A stretch of DNA of 64,000 bases from Myotis daubentonii (GCF_963259705.1 NC_081842.1:63562787-63626786), one strand, 5' to 3'. Shown: positions 23,380 through 35,771, numbered from the stretch's first letter. A program made the numbers and translations. Notes: generated from the letters alone by a model not told the origin.

Positions 23380-25790
23380 AATGTGTCCAAGTATGAGCTG
23401 GTTTTCAAAATTTCAATGAAGCAGGGTTAAATAGCCTAAATACTGATCAAGTGAATTTAATATAATGAATTTTATTAAAACATTCTTATTATTTTACATG
23501 AGAGATGACTTTATAGTATGTTACTATTGGTCTAAAACCATAAATCTCTAATTCTGAACAAGTTTTAACTAATTAGCCAAAGGTATCTGCAACTTTGCAA
23601 CTACCTGCAACTACTTTCCTTTGGGGAAGAGCTATTTCAACCCAATCTCATTTCAGAGAAGAAGAATACAGGTATACTGTGTCAGTTTTGACATAATTAG
23701 TCACCTCATTAATGAAATAATTGGGCCTCCTTAATCAAAGGTGGAACTTTTTCCTTAAAGCTTAGTTTGAAGAATCAATTGGGCATAGCAGTAGGGGGTA
23801 CAAAGATCGCTTCAGAAGAGACAGGAAAAATTTTAATGAGGAAGAGATCTTTTCCCATTAAAGTTCTAATTTGGTAAGGCTATATTCTATTTTTAATTTT
23901 TACTTCCCATCATCATTTTCACCATAGTTAACATTGTTAACTGCTAATATCAGATGAGGACCTTACATAATGCATGCAAGATGGTTCCCAAGGACAAGCA
24001 GAAAAAGTGTAGCTTTTTGGCCAGGATTATGGTTAGCCCTTGATTTCTTGTATTGACAGAAAGAAGCCTAAAAAGCAAATTCTGAAAATTCAGAGGTAGT
24101 CTTCCTAGACTCCCCATTAGCCGTTGCCTTCAACTATCTCAGCAACCCAATATTTTTAAAAGATAAGAGCCCGATTAAGATTTTTTTAAAAACGGAAGTA
24201 TGCACTGTGCTTGATTTTCTCCCAAATGTAAAAGAAACGGTTTAAAGTTATGAGCAAATCTCAAACTTATGATTTCCTAAGCACTTGAAATGCAATAATA
24301 TTTGGATGGAAGAAGCAGGAAGATGGTTCATTAGCATATGCTTATTAAGTATCTGCATAACTAGCTCTTTTTATCATCTCTTTCCTCTCTGTGTTTATTC
24401 TCATTTGATACTCTGGCATAAAAATCTTAGTGTCCCTCCGATTAAGTTGGGTTCATTACCTCTTCATTCCTTGGTATTCTATAGAATCAAAGTGTTAAAA
24501 AGGCAATAAAACCACAAACAGGTATCCAGTATGAGGAGAAATAAAACGGGGATGTGGGATTTTGTAACTTTAGAACAAAAATATGCTATAGCCTCTTTGA
24601 TAAGTATAATGCGCAAACTGTTCATTTATGCTAAGTGTTAGTGGATGTGCCAAGATCAGTTGTAAGACACCTACAATAATGTGGCCTAATAATTAGACAA
24701 AAGCATGAAAAGATTTTTCCCAATAATATGAACAGATTCGAGGTGATCCCTATAGTAATGTCATTCTCACTCTTATGTTATGACCCATATTCTTGAGTGG
24801 GGAAGTGATAAAAATGCCTCAAAGGAAAAAAAGTGAGTAGAATTCTTGGTATGTCCTGTGTGTTGATTTTATGCCACCGATCTTGTAGCTCTGGGCTGAA
24901 AGAAGCTAATGACATTTGCTTTAAGGATGACCTAACAAGAGGAGTTCTCATACAATAGGAGGACCAAATGGAACCCTGACCGAGTAGGCAACCATACCTG
25001 GAGCAAGGACTTTGAGCAAGAGGAAGTCCAGAAGGGTCCCCCTCTGTGTCCCTCTCTGGCTTCTCTAACACCTGCTCTGGGACATGAATTTTGGATGAAA
25101 TGTCCTCATTGTGACATTGCTGATACGAAGTGGCAAGTTCTGATTTAACACTAAACTCTGAGTCTGTGCACTCAAAGGAGATGTTACCTAAAGTAATCAG
25201 ACACTGAAAGGAAGAAGGCTGGTACCCCAAGGAGGAGCTCATTATCACTCCTTGGAATTCCAGGGGCCAGTGGCCTGTGACAGAGAGTCTGAGTGCAGTA
25301 TCTGTGGGGTGGAGGAGCACCAGCCCAAATGCAGACAAGCCCAGAGCTGCAGGAGGATGTGCTTGCATTTTCTACAGGAAGGGAAGTCCTAGGGACTGAG
25401 ACTCTCATCTTTGTGCCGAGAGTCAGCAGAGTGGGGCTGTGTTGAAAACTGTTTTGGATTTAAGCATTTAGGCACATTTTTCTTGTTCCCTCTTCCCTTT
25501 TGTAACTTTCCCAGCTGCCTGGAGTTTTTCCACATAGCCTTCTTGCATTGTCCGTTGCGTTTCAGAAGCATGGGGTTTTTAAAGTATAATTTAACAAAAG
25601 CCTAGCATAGTAGCAGCTATTGCTCATCTCCTTTGTCTTTCTTCTTATGAATTGTTTAGTTATTTAGAGTAAAAAGAGGTATCATTGGTGTAAAAAATAC
25701 TAGGACCATTGAGCAATGATAGCAATGAGCTCCAGGCTCAGTTTTTCCCAACAGTAGCAGAGGTACATGGACAGGACCCCTTTCTTCTTG
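23380..25790. other. unique sequence holding the longest open frame in the window
   Basis: No repeat was recognised. The only notable item is a 196-codon minus-strand frame at 24778-25368, listed separately. Confidence 0.4.
24778..25368 (-). other. unsupported 196-codon open frame, product unknown
   Basis: This is the longest ATG-to-stop frame in the window. The translation starts MQAHPPAALGL and ends THFPTQEYGS-like, with no signal peptide, membrane segment, zinc finger, repeat or other motif I recognise. Local GC is higher than in the flanks, which lowers stop-codon frequency and makes a chance frame of this length plausible. No CpG-rich promoter, splice sites framing it or poly(A) site clearly attached to it were seen. 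It could be chance, an exon of a non-coding RNA, or a relic of an unrecognised repeat. It is recorded as a frame only. Confidence 0.15.
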
Positions 25791-25796
25791 CATAGA

Positions 25797-26134
25797 CAGT
25801 TGACCCTGAACAACACAGGGGTTAGGAGCACTGACCCCCAGCATGGTTGAAAGTCTATGTATAACCTCTGAGTGCCCCAAACTACACTACTGATAGCCTA
25901 CTGTTGACCAGAAACCTTGCTGATAACATAAACAGCCAATTAACACACATTTTTGTCTAAATATTATATACTCTATTCCTACAATAAAGTAAGCAAGATA
26001 AAACAATAAAATTTTAGTAATACAATCATAAAATAAAATATGTTGACAGCACTGTATGTAATTTTTTTTTTAATCTACATATAAGTTGAACCTCACAGCT
26101 CAAACACAAACCTGTGCTGTTCAAGGGACATCTA
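25797..26134 (+). mobile_element. MER2 (Tigger-derived DNA transposon)
   Basis: A nearly full-length copy of about 338 bp. It starts 'cagttgaccctgaacaacac' and ends with the inverted counterpart around 'gtgctgttcaaggga'. Internal MER2 blocks are clear: 'gatagcctactgttgacca', 'gataacataaacagccaatt' and 'acaataaagtaagca'. MER2 is an old non-autonomous Tc1/mariner-superfamily element of placental mammals. Confidence 0.88.
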
Positions 26135-26294
26135 ACACAGGTAACTGTTGTGTGAAAGACTTTTATCAACTTATGTTTTCATTTTTACTAATGCCCTGAA
26201 TCAGTATAAGGACACTGTAATTTGAACCCAGGCTCTGGCCCTAAAGAACAAGCAAGCTCTTTTCTTTCTGTGTACCAGCTTCTCGGGGGGGAAA

Positions 26295-26302
<8 letters not shown>

Positions 26303-26325
<23 letters not shown>
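26303..26325. repeat. (TA)n with poly(A) microsatellite
   Basis: A poly(A) run of about 12 bases followed by about 11 TA units. Confidence 0.9.
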
Positions 26326-26327
<2 letters not shown>

Positions 26328-26478
26328 CCCATAGGTATTTGATTTCAGTGTATGGGGAAATAGTGATGCTCCAGGTGATTATGATTATTATTTTTTTTAA
26401 AGCCATCTGTGTGTGAATTAACAAGGGATTAGTTGGGGGCAGTTAAGTCCCAGAGCCATGCCTGTTTGGTACTACTGG

Positions 26479-26491
26479 CCCCTAGAGGGCG
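26479..26491 (+). promoter_or_regulatory. candidate CTCF core motif
   Basis: The 13-mer CCCCTAGAGGGCG matches the CTCF core pattern CCASYAGRKGGCR at 12 of 13 positions; only the third base differs. It lies outside any recognised repeat. CTCF is a zinc-finger protein that organises chromatin loops. Binding is untested. Confidence 0.4.
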
Positions 26492-28230
26492 TGCTAAGAA
26501 GCAGAGGATGTTCTGTCTACCTGAGTAAAGACTTATTTAGTCAGAAAAATCTATACCCTTTATTTAAAAAGTTGTTATCCATTTTTATTATGCATCTGAT
26601 CTCTCTAGACCTCAGATTTAGAAAAGAGGACATACCCATTTCTCTTTCTCATATGTATAAAAACGGCCGCCAGCATGGCAGCCCTCAGATACACACTCTA
26701 TATGAGCAAGGAATCAGGCTTCTTAGCTGCTGTTACTCTGAGTTCCATAACTCAGATGAGAGTCCGTAAACTCTAGCCTCCCTGCTTTAAAAAAATAGAA
26801 AGAAAGAAAACTATTTAAAAGTCACTACTGGCTGATGCAAGTTTGACAGGTTCAAGAAAAAGAAGCCCTATGTATCCATTTTGTTTATTAAAATAAGAAG
26901 CATTATAAAGCATTAGAGTCAAGCCTGCTTCAACATGTAAAAGACCTTTTCCAAAGGAGGTCTTTAGGGAGGTGCATTAACAAGAGCAAGTTATGATTTT
27001 CTAGATATTATGCAATTGTGAAGAGAAAAAGAAAAAAAAAATAAAGGCAAGCATTTAAACACAGCCCAGGGGCTAACTAAATAAAGATCTTCACCTGGGC
27101 GCCATTAGCTAGCAACGTGCTACCAAGGCTCTCTTGCCTATTGCTCTCTCTGTTTGAGGTTTGAGAGAAGTTCTTGTCTGATTTTGGCCCTACCAAATCT
27201 TGGGTAAGGCAACTATCACCTAAAACAGTTCATGAGAACATGGTTTTCCTCCACATATGGACACTTGGTGCAATTCTAATTAAGGTTTTTGTTAGATTTT
27301 TTTTAACTTATAGATTATTCTCTAATTAATAAGCATGATGCTTTAATGACTCAACACCCCAAACAAAATAAAGATAGGGAAAGGCAATCTTTAGTGTATC
27401 TAGGCCATTCTGTTTTACATATGGGGAAACTGAGAACGTGCGGGAGAACTTAGGACTCCTGTTCTCACCGCACAATAAAGGTAGAGCTTTGGTATGATCT
27501 TCTGCCTCCAGCCCAATACCTCCTGGTCTTACAGAGTAGGTCTGATTATTCGCACAGCTGATTAAAGACCTTTGCAATTAGAACTTTTGAGTTTACATGA
27601 TTCTGTCATTTTTCTCCACTCCTCCCCACAACCCCTATTCCAGCAAAAGCAGAGGAAAATAAATGTAAATCGATTCAATAAAAATTCTTTGTTCACTAAT
27701 ATGAAAATTAAGCAAGAGCCATTTAAGAGTGGAGATTGATACACAAGGATAATAGATATATAGTCAAAGACACTTCCTAGAAGGCAGCATTTGATGTATT
27801 GTGATTGTTTAGTTTTTTTTCTCTCCAGGAGGCTATCTCCTCCCTAATGTCCCCCCTTTTTCTTAATGTAACCATGAAAACAAATGCACTGCTTTTGTCT
27901 CCAGGATTGGTTTGGATTTTCTGTGTAATATTTGTTATTGATACTACTAATACTCATTTTATCTCGTATTTTCAGGTTAATTGTCAATACATTGATAATA
28001 TTCACAGTACAAGTATAAGGCATGGGTGTTTTGCATTAAGAACACTTACTATGTTGAAAATATTGTCAGAAAGAACCACAGAATAGATACATCTTCAACA
28101 TGGAAATGACCTTAACAAACCACCTGCTGAATTTGCTTCCAATTCCCTACTCTACAATTAAACAGTTAGAGAGGAATGAGACCATGCTTTGGCTGCGGTT
28201 ACTCAAACAGTATGAATAAAATAAGGGATG
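26492..28230. other. unique intergenic sequence, nothing recognised
   Basis: There are A-rich runs near 26790 and 27025. No named repeat or exon was recognised. Confidence 0.4.
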
Positions 28231-28234
28231 ACTA

Positions 28235-28530
28235 CTGGGCCAAAGAATTCTTTAAGAATTGTGATTTTTCTTTCAAGACTCAGCCATTTCTTTCTCATCC
28301 AAGCACTATTGCTGATCTGCACAGGATGACACACTCCTTTGTTCCCTCACAACACGCTATTCTTGCTTCAGCCTATGCTTCTGACATTTTATATCCATGC
28401 ATCTCCCTCTTAAACTAAACTCTAAGATTTTTGATGCCAGGAACCAAGTTATATTAATCTTTACACCCACAGCACCTAGCTCAATGCCTGAAATGGAACT
28501 GATTTATAGTAAAAGTTGAATTAGCCTGGA
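28235..28530 (+). repeat. L2 LINE 3' fragment
   Basis: Sense L2 3'-end features: 'caagactcagccatttc', 'ctctaagatttttgatgcc', 'cacagcacctagctcaatgc', then a 'tgaatta' end. It is old and non-coding. Confidence 0.6.
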
Positions 28531-29220
28531 CCACTTTAAATACGCTCACTCTCACAGTGCATTTATTATGTGATTTAATATATCCAAAAATATTTACTAA
28601 TAACTTTCAGGAATATGTTATGGAAAGTGACATATGGCATTAATGTCTTTCTACTAGACGATAAAATTTGGCAAACTTGAGGTTCAAGACATTAATTCAT
28701 TTTGTGCAAAATAAGCACTTTTAAAACTGGATTTACTTTCAATAGTTTTATAGTTAATAATATGACTGATCATCAATGATGAGCCTCTCTAAAACCAGGA
28801 AGATGATAAATGATTACTGATCCTTAGCAAGATATCTTGAAGGTTGCCAGGAGTTATGAAATATCATTACCTTCTAAATTTCTTTGCTATGCCAAGAATA
28901 ACATGCTATCAAGACTAGTTGATTAAGGGTACACTTATTTAAGATGGTGTCTATAATTAATAGTCTTAAATCTCTGATTTTCTCTGCATGGTCATCACTG
29001 GTCCCTTATTCCCCACTTTAGGGAAGCGATCTTTTCCCCTGTAAGAGCACTGGCATATTTCAGAGAAGAAAGAACTTCATCCTCACTCCTCTTCATATCC
29101 TTTATTTTATATGAAAATCCATGCATCCGGAGTCATCTGATGAAAATGATCCTCATGCTGACATAGAACACTTCCATTCAATAGTACTTTTACAGTTTAG
29201 TGGACCAGACTCAAGAATGA
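28531..29220. other. unique intergenic sequence, nothing recognised
   Basis: No repeat or gene signature was seen between the two L2 fragments. Confidence 0.4.
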
Positions 29221-29224
29221 ATGT

Positions 29225-29350
29225 GCTTCATTAAGGTAGACTCATAAGCTGCTTGAGGGTAGAGGCCATTCCATTATTTCGATCTACCTTCTACAGCTCC
29301 CTACATAATATGGAAAACATAGGTAATTCAAAGTAAGTATTTGTTCATTG
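29225..29350 (+). repeat. L2 LINE 3' fragment
   Basis: Short sense L2 tail: 'gactcataagctgcttgagg', 'gtagaggccattcc', 'agctccctacataat' and 'tatttgttcattgat'. Confidence 0.6.
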
Positions 29351-31650
29351 ATTATCAGATGGTTCTTACATTCAGAATGCTACAGCGGGAGGTTCTTCCA
29401 CCCACAGTTCTCATGTATTTATTTTTTTTTATTTGTCTCCATTTCCACATTTGCTCCTGGGATGTACACATGATCACATTCCCTTGTGTTCTCAGGTGGT
29501 CTTAAGTTGCCTACCAAGCTGCTGATCACACGTTCTGCATGAAATCACTCAGCCTCTTAGTGTGACCACTCCAAGGGCTGAAATGAGGCCTGGGAGAAGA
29601 CATGGATTTGCCAGGCAGATAGCTTTGAAAACTCTGATTTCTCTCAGGGTTGTGATTTCTCTGCTGAGGTGTTCTCTAGAATTCTTCTCTTTGGTACTTT
29701 GGAAATAGTGGAATTCACAGAAAATATGTGACAGCAAATTGGTAGCTCAGGTTTTTATTTTTGTATTTGCTTTTGCATTATTATCACATCTCAGTTGAGG
29801 ACCTTGAATAAGACCTTGAATATCCCACTCTGTGATTTGCAAGGTAAATTAAACCATATGTCTTAAGTCCTTAATTCTATATAAACAACAGAGCTAGAAT
29901 CATGATAATATGCCTTATAATTATATGGGTTTAGGGTTCTCTGCAATCCAACTGATATAACTATATGTTGTTCAGAACTTGAAAATAGCAGTAAATATTG
30001 TTAGTTTTTCAGCACCTAAAACACAAGACCACATTTTGCAAAATTTTAGATATTCTAACCATAACCCTGAAATCATTCATGTCTTGGTAAACATTTCTCT
30101 GACCCTAAGTCAATATTCAAAGAAACAGACAACATCTGTTATTAATGTCTCTCCCCTTTTTTGAAATATTATTAAGCATCAAAATGGAGTAGTTTTACCT
30201 TGATTCTTCCTCCACAATAACAAAGCAGAATTTCTCTTTCTGCATAATGACTTCAGAAACTGCCTGGCATTAATTGATATTTGAAAAGGACCTTTATGAA
30301 AACTCATCATTTTTATACTAACTCTCTCCTTAGAAATTTCAGACTAGTGAGACACCCTTTGGGATTCAGAAAGATGTAAGAATCCCTTAATTTATTACTC
30401 AATAGAAAACAGTCATTGGTCAACCATTTAATATCATGTCCTCTTCTTCCTGACCCTTTGACTCTGACTCTGCTAGAGGGAAAGTAAATAAATCAAGGAA
30501 TGGCAACATTTGGAGCACAGTGATATCACTAAAAAGTATTTACTGATTTGATTTAAAAGTACATGTTTCCTGTAGGAAAAAAAAAGTAACAGTATTTGTT
30601 CTTGCACATGTGACTTCTAGCTGATTCCTGCATTTGGCTATCTGTCTTAGCCTAATTCTAGTGTAAATTACTCTATGATCAAAGTATTTCCTTTCATTTC
30701 TCCATCTATCCGTGCCTGGTTGCACAACATTTCCCAGGTGTGTTCCATTCATCTTCACCCCAGCAGGGAGCCCATGCTTTAGTGGTGCTGCTGGGTTTGT
30801 TCCACTTTGCACAGGCTTCATAACAAAGCTTGCCTTGCTCACGACAGCTTACAGTCTTGGGGTACCCTGTGTGAAAGATGCACTTTGGCAGCAGTTACTA
30901 TAGGATGCCCAAGGAAGCCTGATCTCTGAAGACATAAGGTGACCGAGACAATTTTGGAATGAAATCTGTGGTATCTCTGAGGCACAGCCCATCACTTATG
31001 TTTCACCTACCCCCACCCTGTCACCCTCTTCCTTCCAGGGCCTGTCTTTATCTGCCCTTCTCCCTGTTTTCTGACTCTTCCACGTTCCTGGGCCAGCTCT
31101 GCTATCCCTGGGTCTTTCTACATCCTTTGGCTTTTAAGAGGACCTGCTTGGTCTCTGTACATTCATACTTCTGGGGCTGTCACATGCAGAGGGATGGATA
31201 TATTTTCCTCGCTACTGTAAGTTTGGAAACTGTTAGAAAAGAAAGATACTAGATATTGGTTATTTGCCCAGTATTTCTGTAGCTCCAGTATAACCTTAAC
31301 CTTTGGAATATTTAGTTCTTAGCATAATGCCAAATATGTGGTAGGTGTTCAAAAGTATTTCTCAAGTTACACTGGCTTTCCTAGGCACACCATTAACTGG
31401 TGAGGGTCCAGGTGTATAGCTTTGTCTCTTTCCATAACCAGGAGCCAATGACTTTAAAGGATTGGGGGAACCTGACAGTTTGATGGAGTGGCAGGGACCA
31501 GGTCAGGCTTCTTTCATGTCTGTAGGTTTGGACGAGAAAATTTTAGTGGGGTTGAAATGCTTTTAAAAGGACAGGTGAGCCGAGTCAGATGAAATAGAAA
31601 ATACCACAAACTACAAATTTTCAAATGACAAATGGAATACTGTTCTGGCT
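29351..31650. other. unique intergenic sequence, nothing recognised
   Basis: About 2.3 kb without a recognised repeat. A pyrimidine-rich patch near 31000-31130 yields a 97-codon chance frame. Confidence 0.4.
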
Positions 31651-31692
31651 AAAAAAAAAAAAAAAACAAAAAAACAAAAACAAAAACAAAAC

Positions 31693-31727
<35 letters not shown>
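31651..31727. repeat. A-rich tract plus (CA)n microsatellite
   Basis: A run of 16 A grades through CAAAA units into about 16 CA units at 31696-31727. This looks like a decayed poly(A) tail that expanded into CA, but no retroelement body is recognisable upstream. Confidence 0.9.
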
Positions 31728-32084
31728 GAAACAAATAAGCAAACAGACAGACAACTCTGATCTCTCTTTCTACCCTCTGATTTCTTCAGCATACCTGCCT
31801 TTTTCTGGCTCTGGCTAGAAGTGTGTTCTGTCTGATGAGTATTTTCAGGCTAGCTCAGTCTTTCTGGGCATAGAACAGTCTCTGTGTTGTCCAGTATAGG
31901 GAGTTTATCCTCACTTCTCTAGTCAGTGTAACAGGAAGGAAAAAATAAGACCTATCAACTACCTCCATCTGAGGGACAAAGAAATACTCATTCAAAGATG
32001 AATTATATTCTGAACCTCATTTCATTACCACCTCCTGCCAATTACATGGTGGAGGGAAGGATGATGTTTCATAGAATTTTATAG

Positions 32085-32250
32085 GTTTCCAAGCTAGAAG
32101 GCACCTCAGAAATCATCCAACACAATTCCCTTATTTTATAAATGAGGAAACTGAGGTTAGGAGAGGTTAAGTGACATGTGCAAGAGGGTAGTAAATGGCA
32201 GCACAGGGCTAGAATCCAATTTTCCTAACTACCAGCACAGCCCTCCCTCT
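32085..32250 (-). repeat. MIR/L2-related ancient repeat
   Basis: It contains 'aatgaggaaactgaggttag', 'gagaggttaagtgacatg' and 'agggctagaatccaa', the classic antisense MIR phrases, preceded by 'ctcagaaatcatccaacac'. Confidence 0.6.
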
Positions 32251-32940
32251 CATTGCCTCTGTTCAGTGTGGGAAACAAATCCATCAGTGCCACTCCTCCC
32301 ACTCCACAGTTCTTCCTTTGCTCCCGTAAGGGTCTTCTCACTACTCATGATTTAAACCCCCATGATTCTCTCTTTTCATCTTTTAAATTTTATTTTCAAG
32401 ACAGTGCCTGGCACCAGAACTATTAAGCCTTAATACTAGGGCATTTTTAAATAAGACATAAATGTTTTGAATTATAGAAATAAATATAGAAGACAAGTTC
32501 TCAATAATATGAGAGACCAGCTAACCTCAGTTGACATGGCATCTTTTAAAAATGAAAGCAATATCTGCACAAAGTTAGAAATTCAAAAAAAACGAACACC
32601 AAAAGGCAAACTTTAATGTGTTTTCCTTTCCCATAGTCACTCTCCCTGGTGGGATCTGCTGTTAACAGATTTTATCTACACTCTTAGCAAAATATAAAGT
32701 GCTTTATAAATAAACCAGCATAGCTAGATGGAAGGATAGATAGATAGTAGATAGAAAAATATTTTGACAGAATAGTTCAGTCTATACAAATATGTTTTTC
32801 ATTTTATAATATAACATCGATATTTTTAAAATCATCATATATTGATCTCATTTTAAGTAGCTACAATATTGTTCAACTCTATAGGCATATAGTAATTTAT
32901 TTAAACTTATTTCAGGTTATGCTATTACATATTCGAATCT
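32251..32940. other. unique intergenic sequence, nothing recognised
   Basis: No named repeat was recognised. A short GATA-unit run lies at about 32724-32755. Confidence 0.4.
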
Positions 32941-32941
32941 A

Positions 32942-33358
32942 TCTATACTAATAAAAGGGTAATATACTAATTAGACCGGATATCTTCCAGATATCCTTCC
33001 GAACATCCTTCCAGACAAAGCCACAGCAGTGGGGCCAAGGCAGAGGTGGTTAGGGGAGATCAGGAAGGCAGGCAGAACGGTTAAGGGTAATCAGGCCAAC
33101 AAAGAGAGCAGTTAGGGGTGATCAGGCTGGCAGGGGAGCATGGTTAGGGGCAATCAGGCAGGCAGGCAGAGGCAGTTAGGGGCAATCAGACAATCAGGGA
33201 GGTGAGTGGTTAGGAGCCAACGGTCCCATATGGTGGCAGTGTGTGTGGGCAGGCAGCAAGGGGAGGAGGAGGTGTGGAGGTGGGAAGGCAGGGAACCTGA
33301 TCACCAGCCAGTCCTAGGGACCCTACCTATGCATGAATTTTGTGCACTGGGCCTCTAG
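32942..33358 (+). mobile_element. HeliBat-type non-autonomous Helitron, copy 2
   Basis: It starts TCTATACTAATAAAAGGG and ends 'tgtgcactgggcctctag', inserted precisely between A (32941) and T (33359), the Helitron target rule. The palindrome 'tgcatgaattttgtgca' lies just before the CTAG end. The middle, at about 33045-33225, is a degenerate minisatellite of units around 'ggttaggggcaatcaggca'. No coding capacity. Confidence 0.9.
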
Positions 33359-33359
33359 T

Positions 33360-34555
33360 TTATATATATATTGAGTTAAAGGATATAAGTTCTTAAAACT
33401 TTGATATTTTGAAGTAGAGCATTTGAACGTCTAAAGAAGAAGTAAACTTGAGATCAGATAAATAAATCTTTCATTGTAACTTTTTCAGTTACCTCACTAT
33501 GTCCCAGAAAATGTTATGGGGTGAGTAGCAGGAGAGAAATCCCAGCATAGCAACTTCTGGTATGGAGAGAAGGGTGTAAGCTCAGAGTCTAAAGACCCAA
33601 TCATAGGTTAGTGGCAAAAATTAAGTAAGATTATAAGGAATCTGGTTCAAAATGGCTCCTTAGGGTTTATGTGGAATATTTAGCAAAGAATCCCAACATC
33701 TCATGCACTATGAAACAAAGAATGGTCCTCCATCTATAAGCATACTTCTTTTTCCAAGCAGGCCTTCCTTGCCTGGTGTGTGGACAGTGATAATGCTGAA
33801 CCAAACAAATGCTTCTAGCAGGAAAGCAGGTAGCATTTCTTAAGGGTTCCAAAATGGAGGCTATGGAGTTATCATACACTTGCCTTTGAAAAAAAGATAG
33901 GTTCTCGCTGCTCTTCTCTTTCTAGCTTATTAGTTATTTAGTGTAGCACCAGCAAGCTATGAGCAGCAGCCGAGATCTGATCAATAATGTATCGGTCTGT
34001 ATCTGAATCAAAGGCACCGTGGTAAGGGAAGGAAAGCACAGAGTACCCTCCATCACAATGCACACCAGCAGGAGCCAGGCAGCTGAGAGGGGCCTGAAAG
34101 ACACCGAGGAGAAGAGAGGAGCTGAGCAGGGGGTAGAAAACTGTGGTGAGTGACCCAATTGCTAAAACAATACAGTTATTTTGAAAGGTTGAAGCTTCAA
34201 AGAACAAAGGAGGCTCAGAGCTTTGCAAAATCAAAATCACATATATATATAATCTGTTTCAGAAGTACAAGGGTCAAATGTCATAGGCAGTTTTTTTGGA
34301 TAACTCAAACAGAATCTCTGCATCACCTGGAATTTTGCAATATCTCATTAGCCTCCCTTTTCCAAATAGTATGTTAGGCCTCTGAGAATCAAGGACTCAG
34401 AGCTCACATACTGAGTTTCTTCATCTGAACCTGGAAATTAAGCAGAATGTCTCCTAAGCTCTGCACCTGAGCCACATTTCTACCATGTGCTGTCCACACA
34501 CAAAAACCGAACCCCCAAATGATTGGGTTTGGGGTTAGAAGTTGGAAATAGAAAT
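33360..34555. other. unique intergenic sequence, nothing recognised
   Basis: No named repeat was recognised. Overlapping antisense frames of 74 and 100 codons near 33934-34240 show no motif and are judged chance. Confidence 0.4.
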
Positions 34556-34559
34556 GTGA

Positions 34560-34705
34560 GACCTGCTAGCAATTTTATAGGTCAACTAGCCCGAACGTAT
34601 AATTTAGTAGATGAGGAAGCTAAGGCCTCAGAAGTGGCTACTTTAACAAGATATAATCAGGACTAGATCTCAGACCTCTTTGATTACCACTTGAGATACC
34701 TTTTG
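34560..34705 (-). repeat. MIR/L2-related ancient repeat
   Basis: Weak antisense phrases 'gatgaggaagctaaggcctc' and 'aggactagatctcagacc' place it with the block at 32085-32250. Confidence 0.4.
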
Positions 34706-35161
34706 GCTGCTCTTCTACCAGGCTAGGTATTCAGCATTTCCATTTTTGTTCATGAGAGAACATTAAACAGCCAGATAGTGTTTCATTATTGCCTGAGGAA
34801 AATTGCATATACATCTTTCTACAGGTGAATTAAGATTCAGTAAAGGAAAGAGTGAACTGAAGTCTCTGATGATGTGATTTCTCTTATTCCACATACTTTG
34901 GAGTCCATCACTGTTTCAGGAAATAGACTTTAGTATGTCTGTATGTTGGGAAGGGAGGTCAGGATGAAGAGGAAAGAGACACTTCATTCTAATGTTAAAT
35001 GTGAACTTTTTTATAACATTACCAGTTTTAATTGTGTAGCATGAACTAAATGGACTTCTATATCTAGGCTTAACATTTTCTTATAGTATCACAATGTGTC
35101 TATATTTATGTGGCTTGCTTATTTTTTTTGTTTTCTCCCATGGAAATATAAGTCCAAGAGG
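34706..35161. other. unique sequence, nothing recognised
   Basis: No repeat or exon was seen up to the target duplication of the hAT element. Confidence 0.4.
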
Positions 35162-35169
35162 GCATAGAG

Positions 35170-35495
35170 CAGTGGTTCTCAACCTGTGGGTTGCCAACCT
35201 GTGGGTCGTGACCCCTTTGGGAGTCGAACGACCCTGTCACAGGGGTCACCTAAGACCACCAGAAAACACATATATAATTACATATTGTTTTTGTGATTAA
35301 TCACTATGCTTTAATTATGTTCAATTTGTAACAATGAAAATACATCCTGCATATCAGATATTTACATTACAATTCATAACAGTAGCAAAATTACAGTTTT
35401 GAAGTAGCAACAAAAATAATTTTATGGCTGGGGGTCACCACAACATGAGGAACTGTATTAAAGGGTCGCGGCATTAGGAAGGTTGAGAACCACTG
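35170..35495. mobile_element. SPIN/URR1-like non-autonomous hAT element
   Basis: A complete 326-bp element. It has terminal inverted repeats of about 15 bp (CAGTGGTTCTCAACC and its complement) and a perfect 8-bp target duplication, gcatagag, at 35162-35169 and 35496-35503. The subterminal 'gtcgtgacccctttggg', 'gtcgaacgacc' and 'cacaggggtc' blocks match recalled SPIN-group ends, and the AT-rich middle resembles rodent URR1. No transposase is encoded. A phrase near the left end, 'caacctgtgggt', is duplicated in tandem. Confidence 0.88.
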
Positions 35496-35527
35496 GCATA
35501 GAGCAAGTCTGTTACTCACGCTCATTT

Positions 35528-35757
35528 CTTTTTTTTATGTTTTTAAATATATTTTTATTGACTTTAGAGAAGAAGGGAGAGGGAGAGAGCGATAGAAACA
35601 TCAATGTTGAGAGAGAATCATTGATTGGCTGCCTCCTGCAGGCCCCACACTGGGGATCGTGCCCGCAACCCAGGCATGTGCCCTTGACTGGAATCGAACC
35701 TGGGACCCTTCAGTCTGCAGGCCGATGCTCCATCCACCAAGCCAAACCAGCTAGGGC
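35528..35757 (-). mobile_element. VES-type SINE (antisense)
   Basis: Reverse VES SINE with a T-rich tail on the left and a tRNA-like head ending 'aaccagctagggc'. Fourteen-bp target duplications, actcacgctcattt at 35514-35527 and actcatgctcattt at 35758-35771, differ at one base. Confidence 0.9.
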
Positions 35758-35771
35758 ACTCATGCTCATTT

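Noticed and set aside
34295..34345. Short phrase resembling a MER5 element
   Set aside because: Only about 25 bases are suggestive, with no flanking blocks in order.
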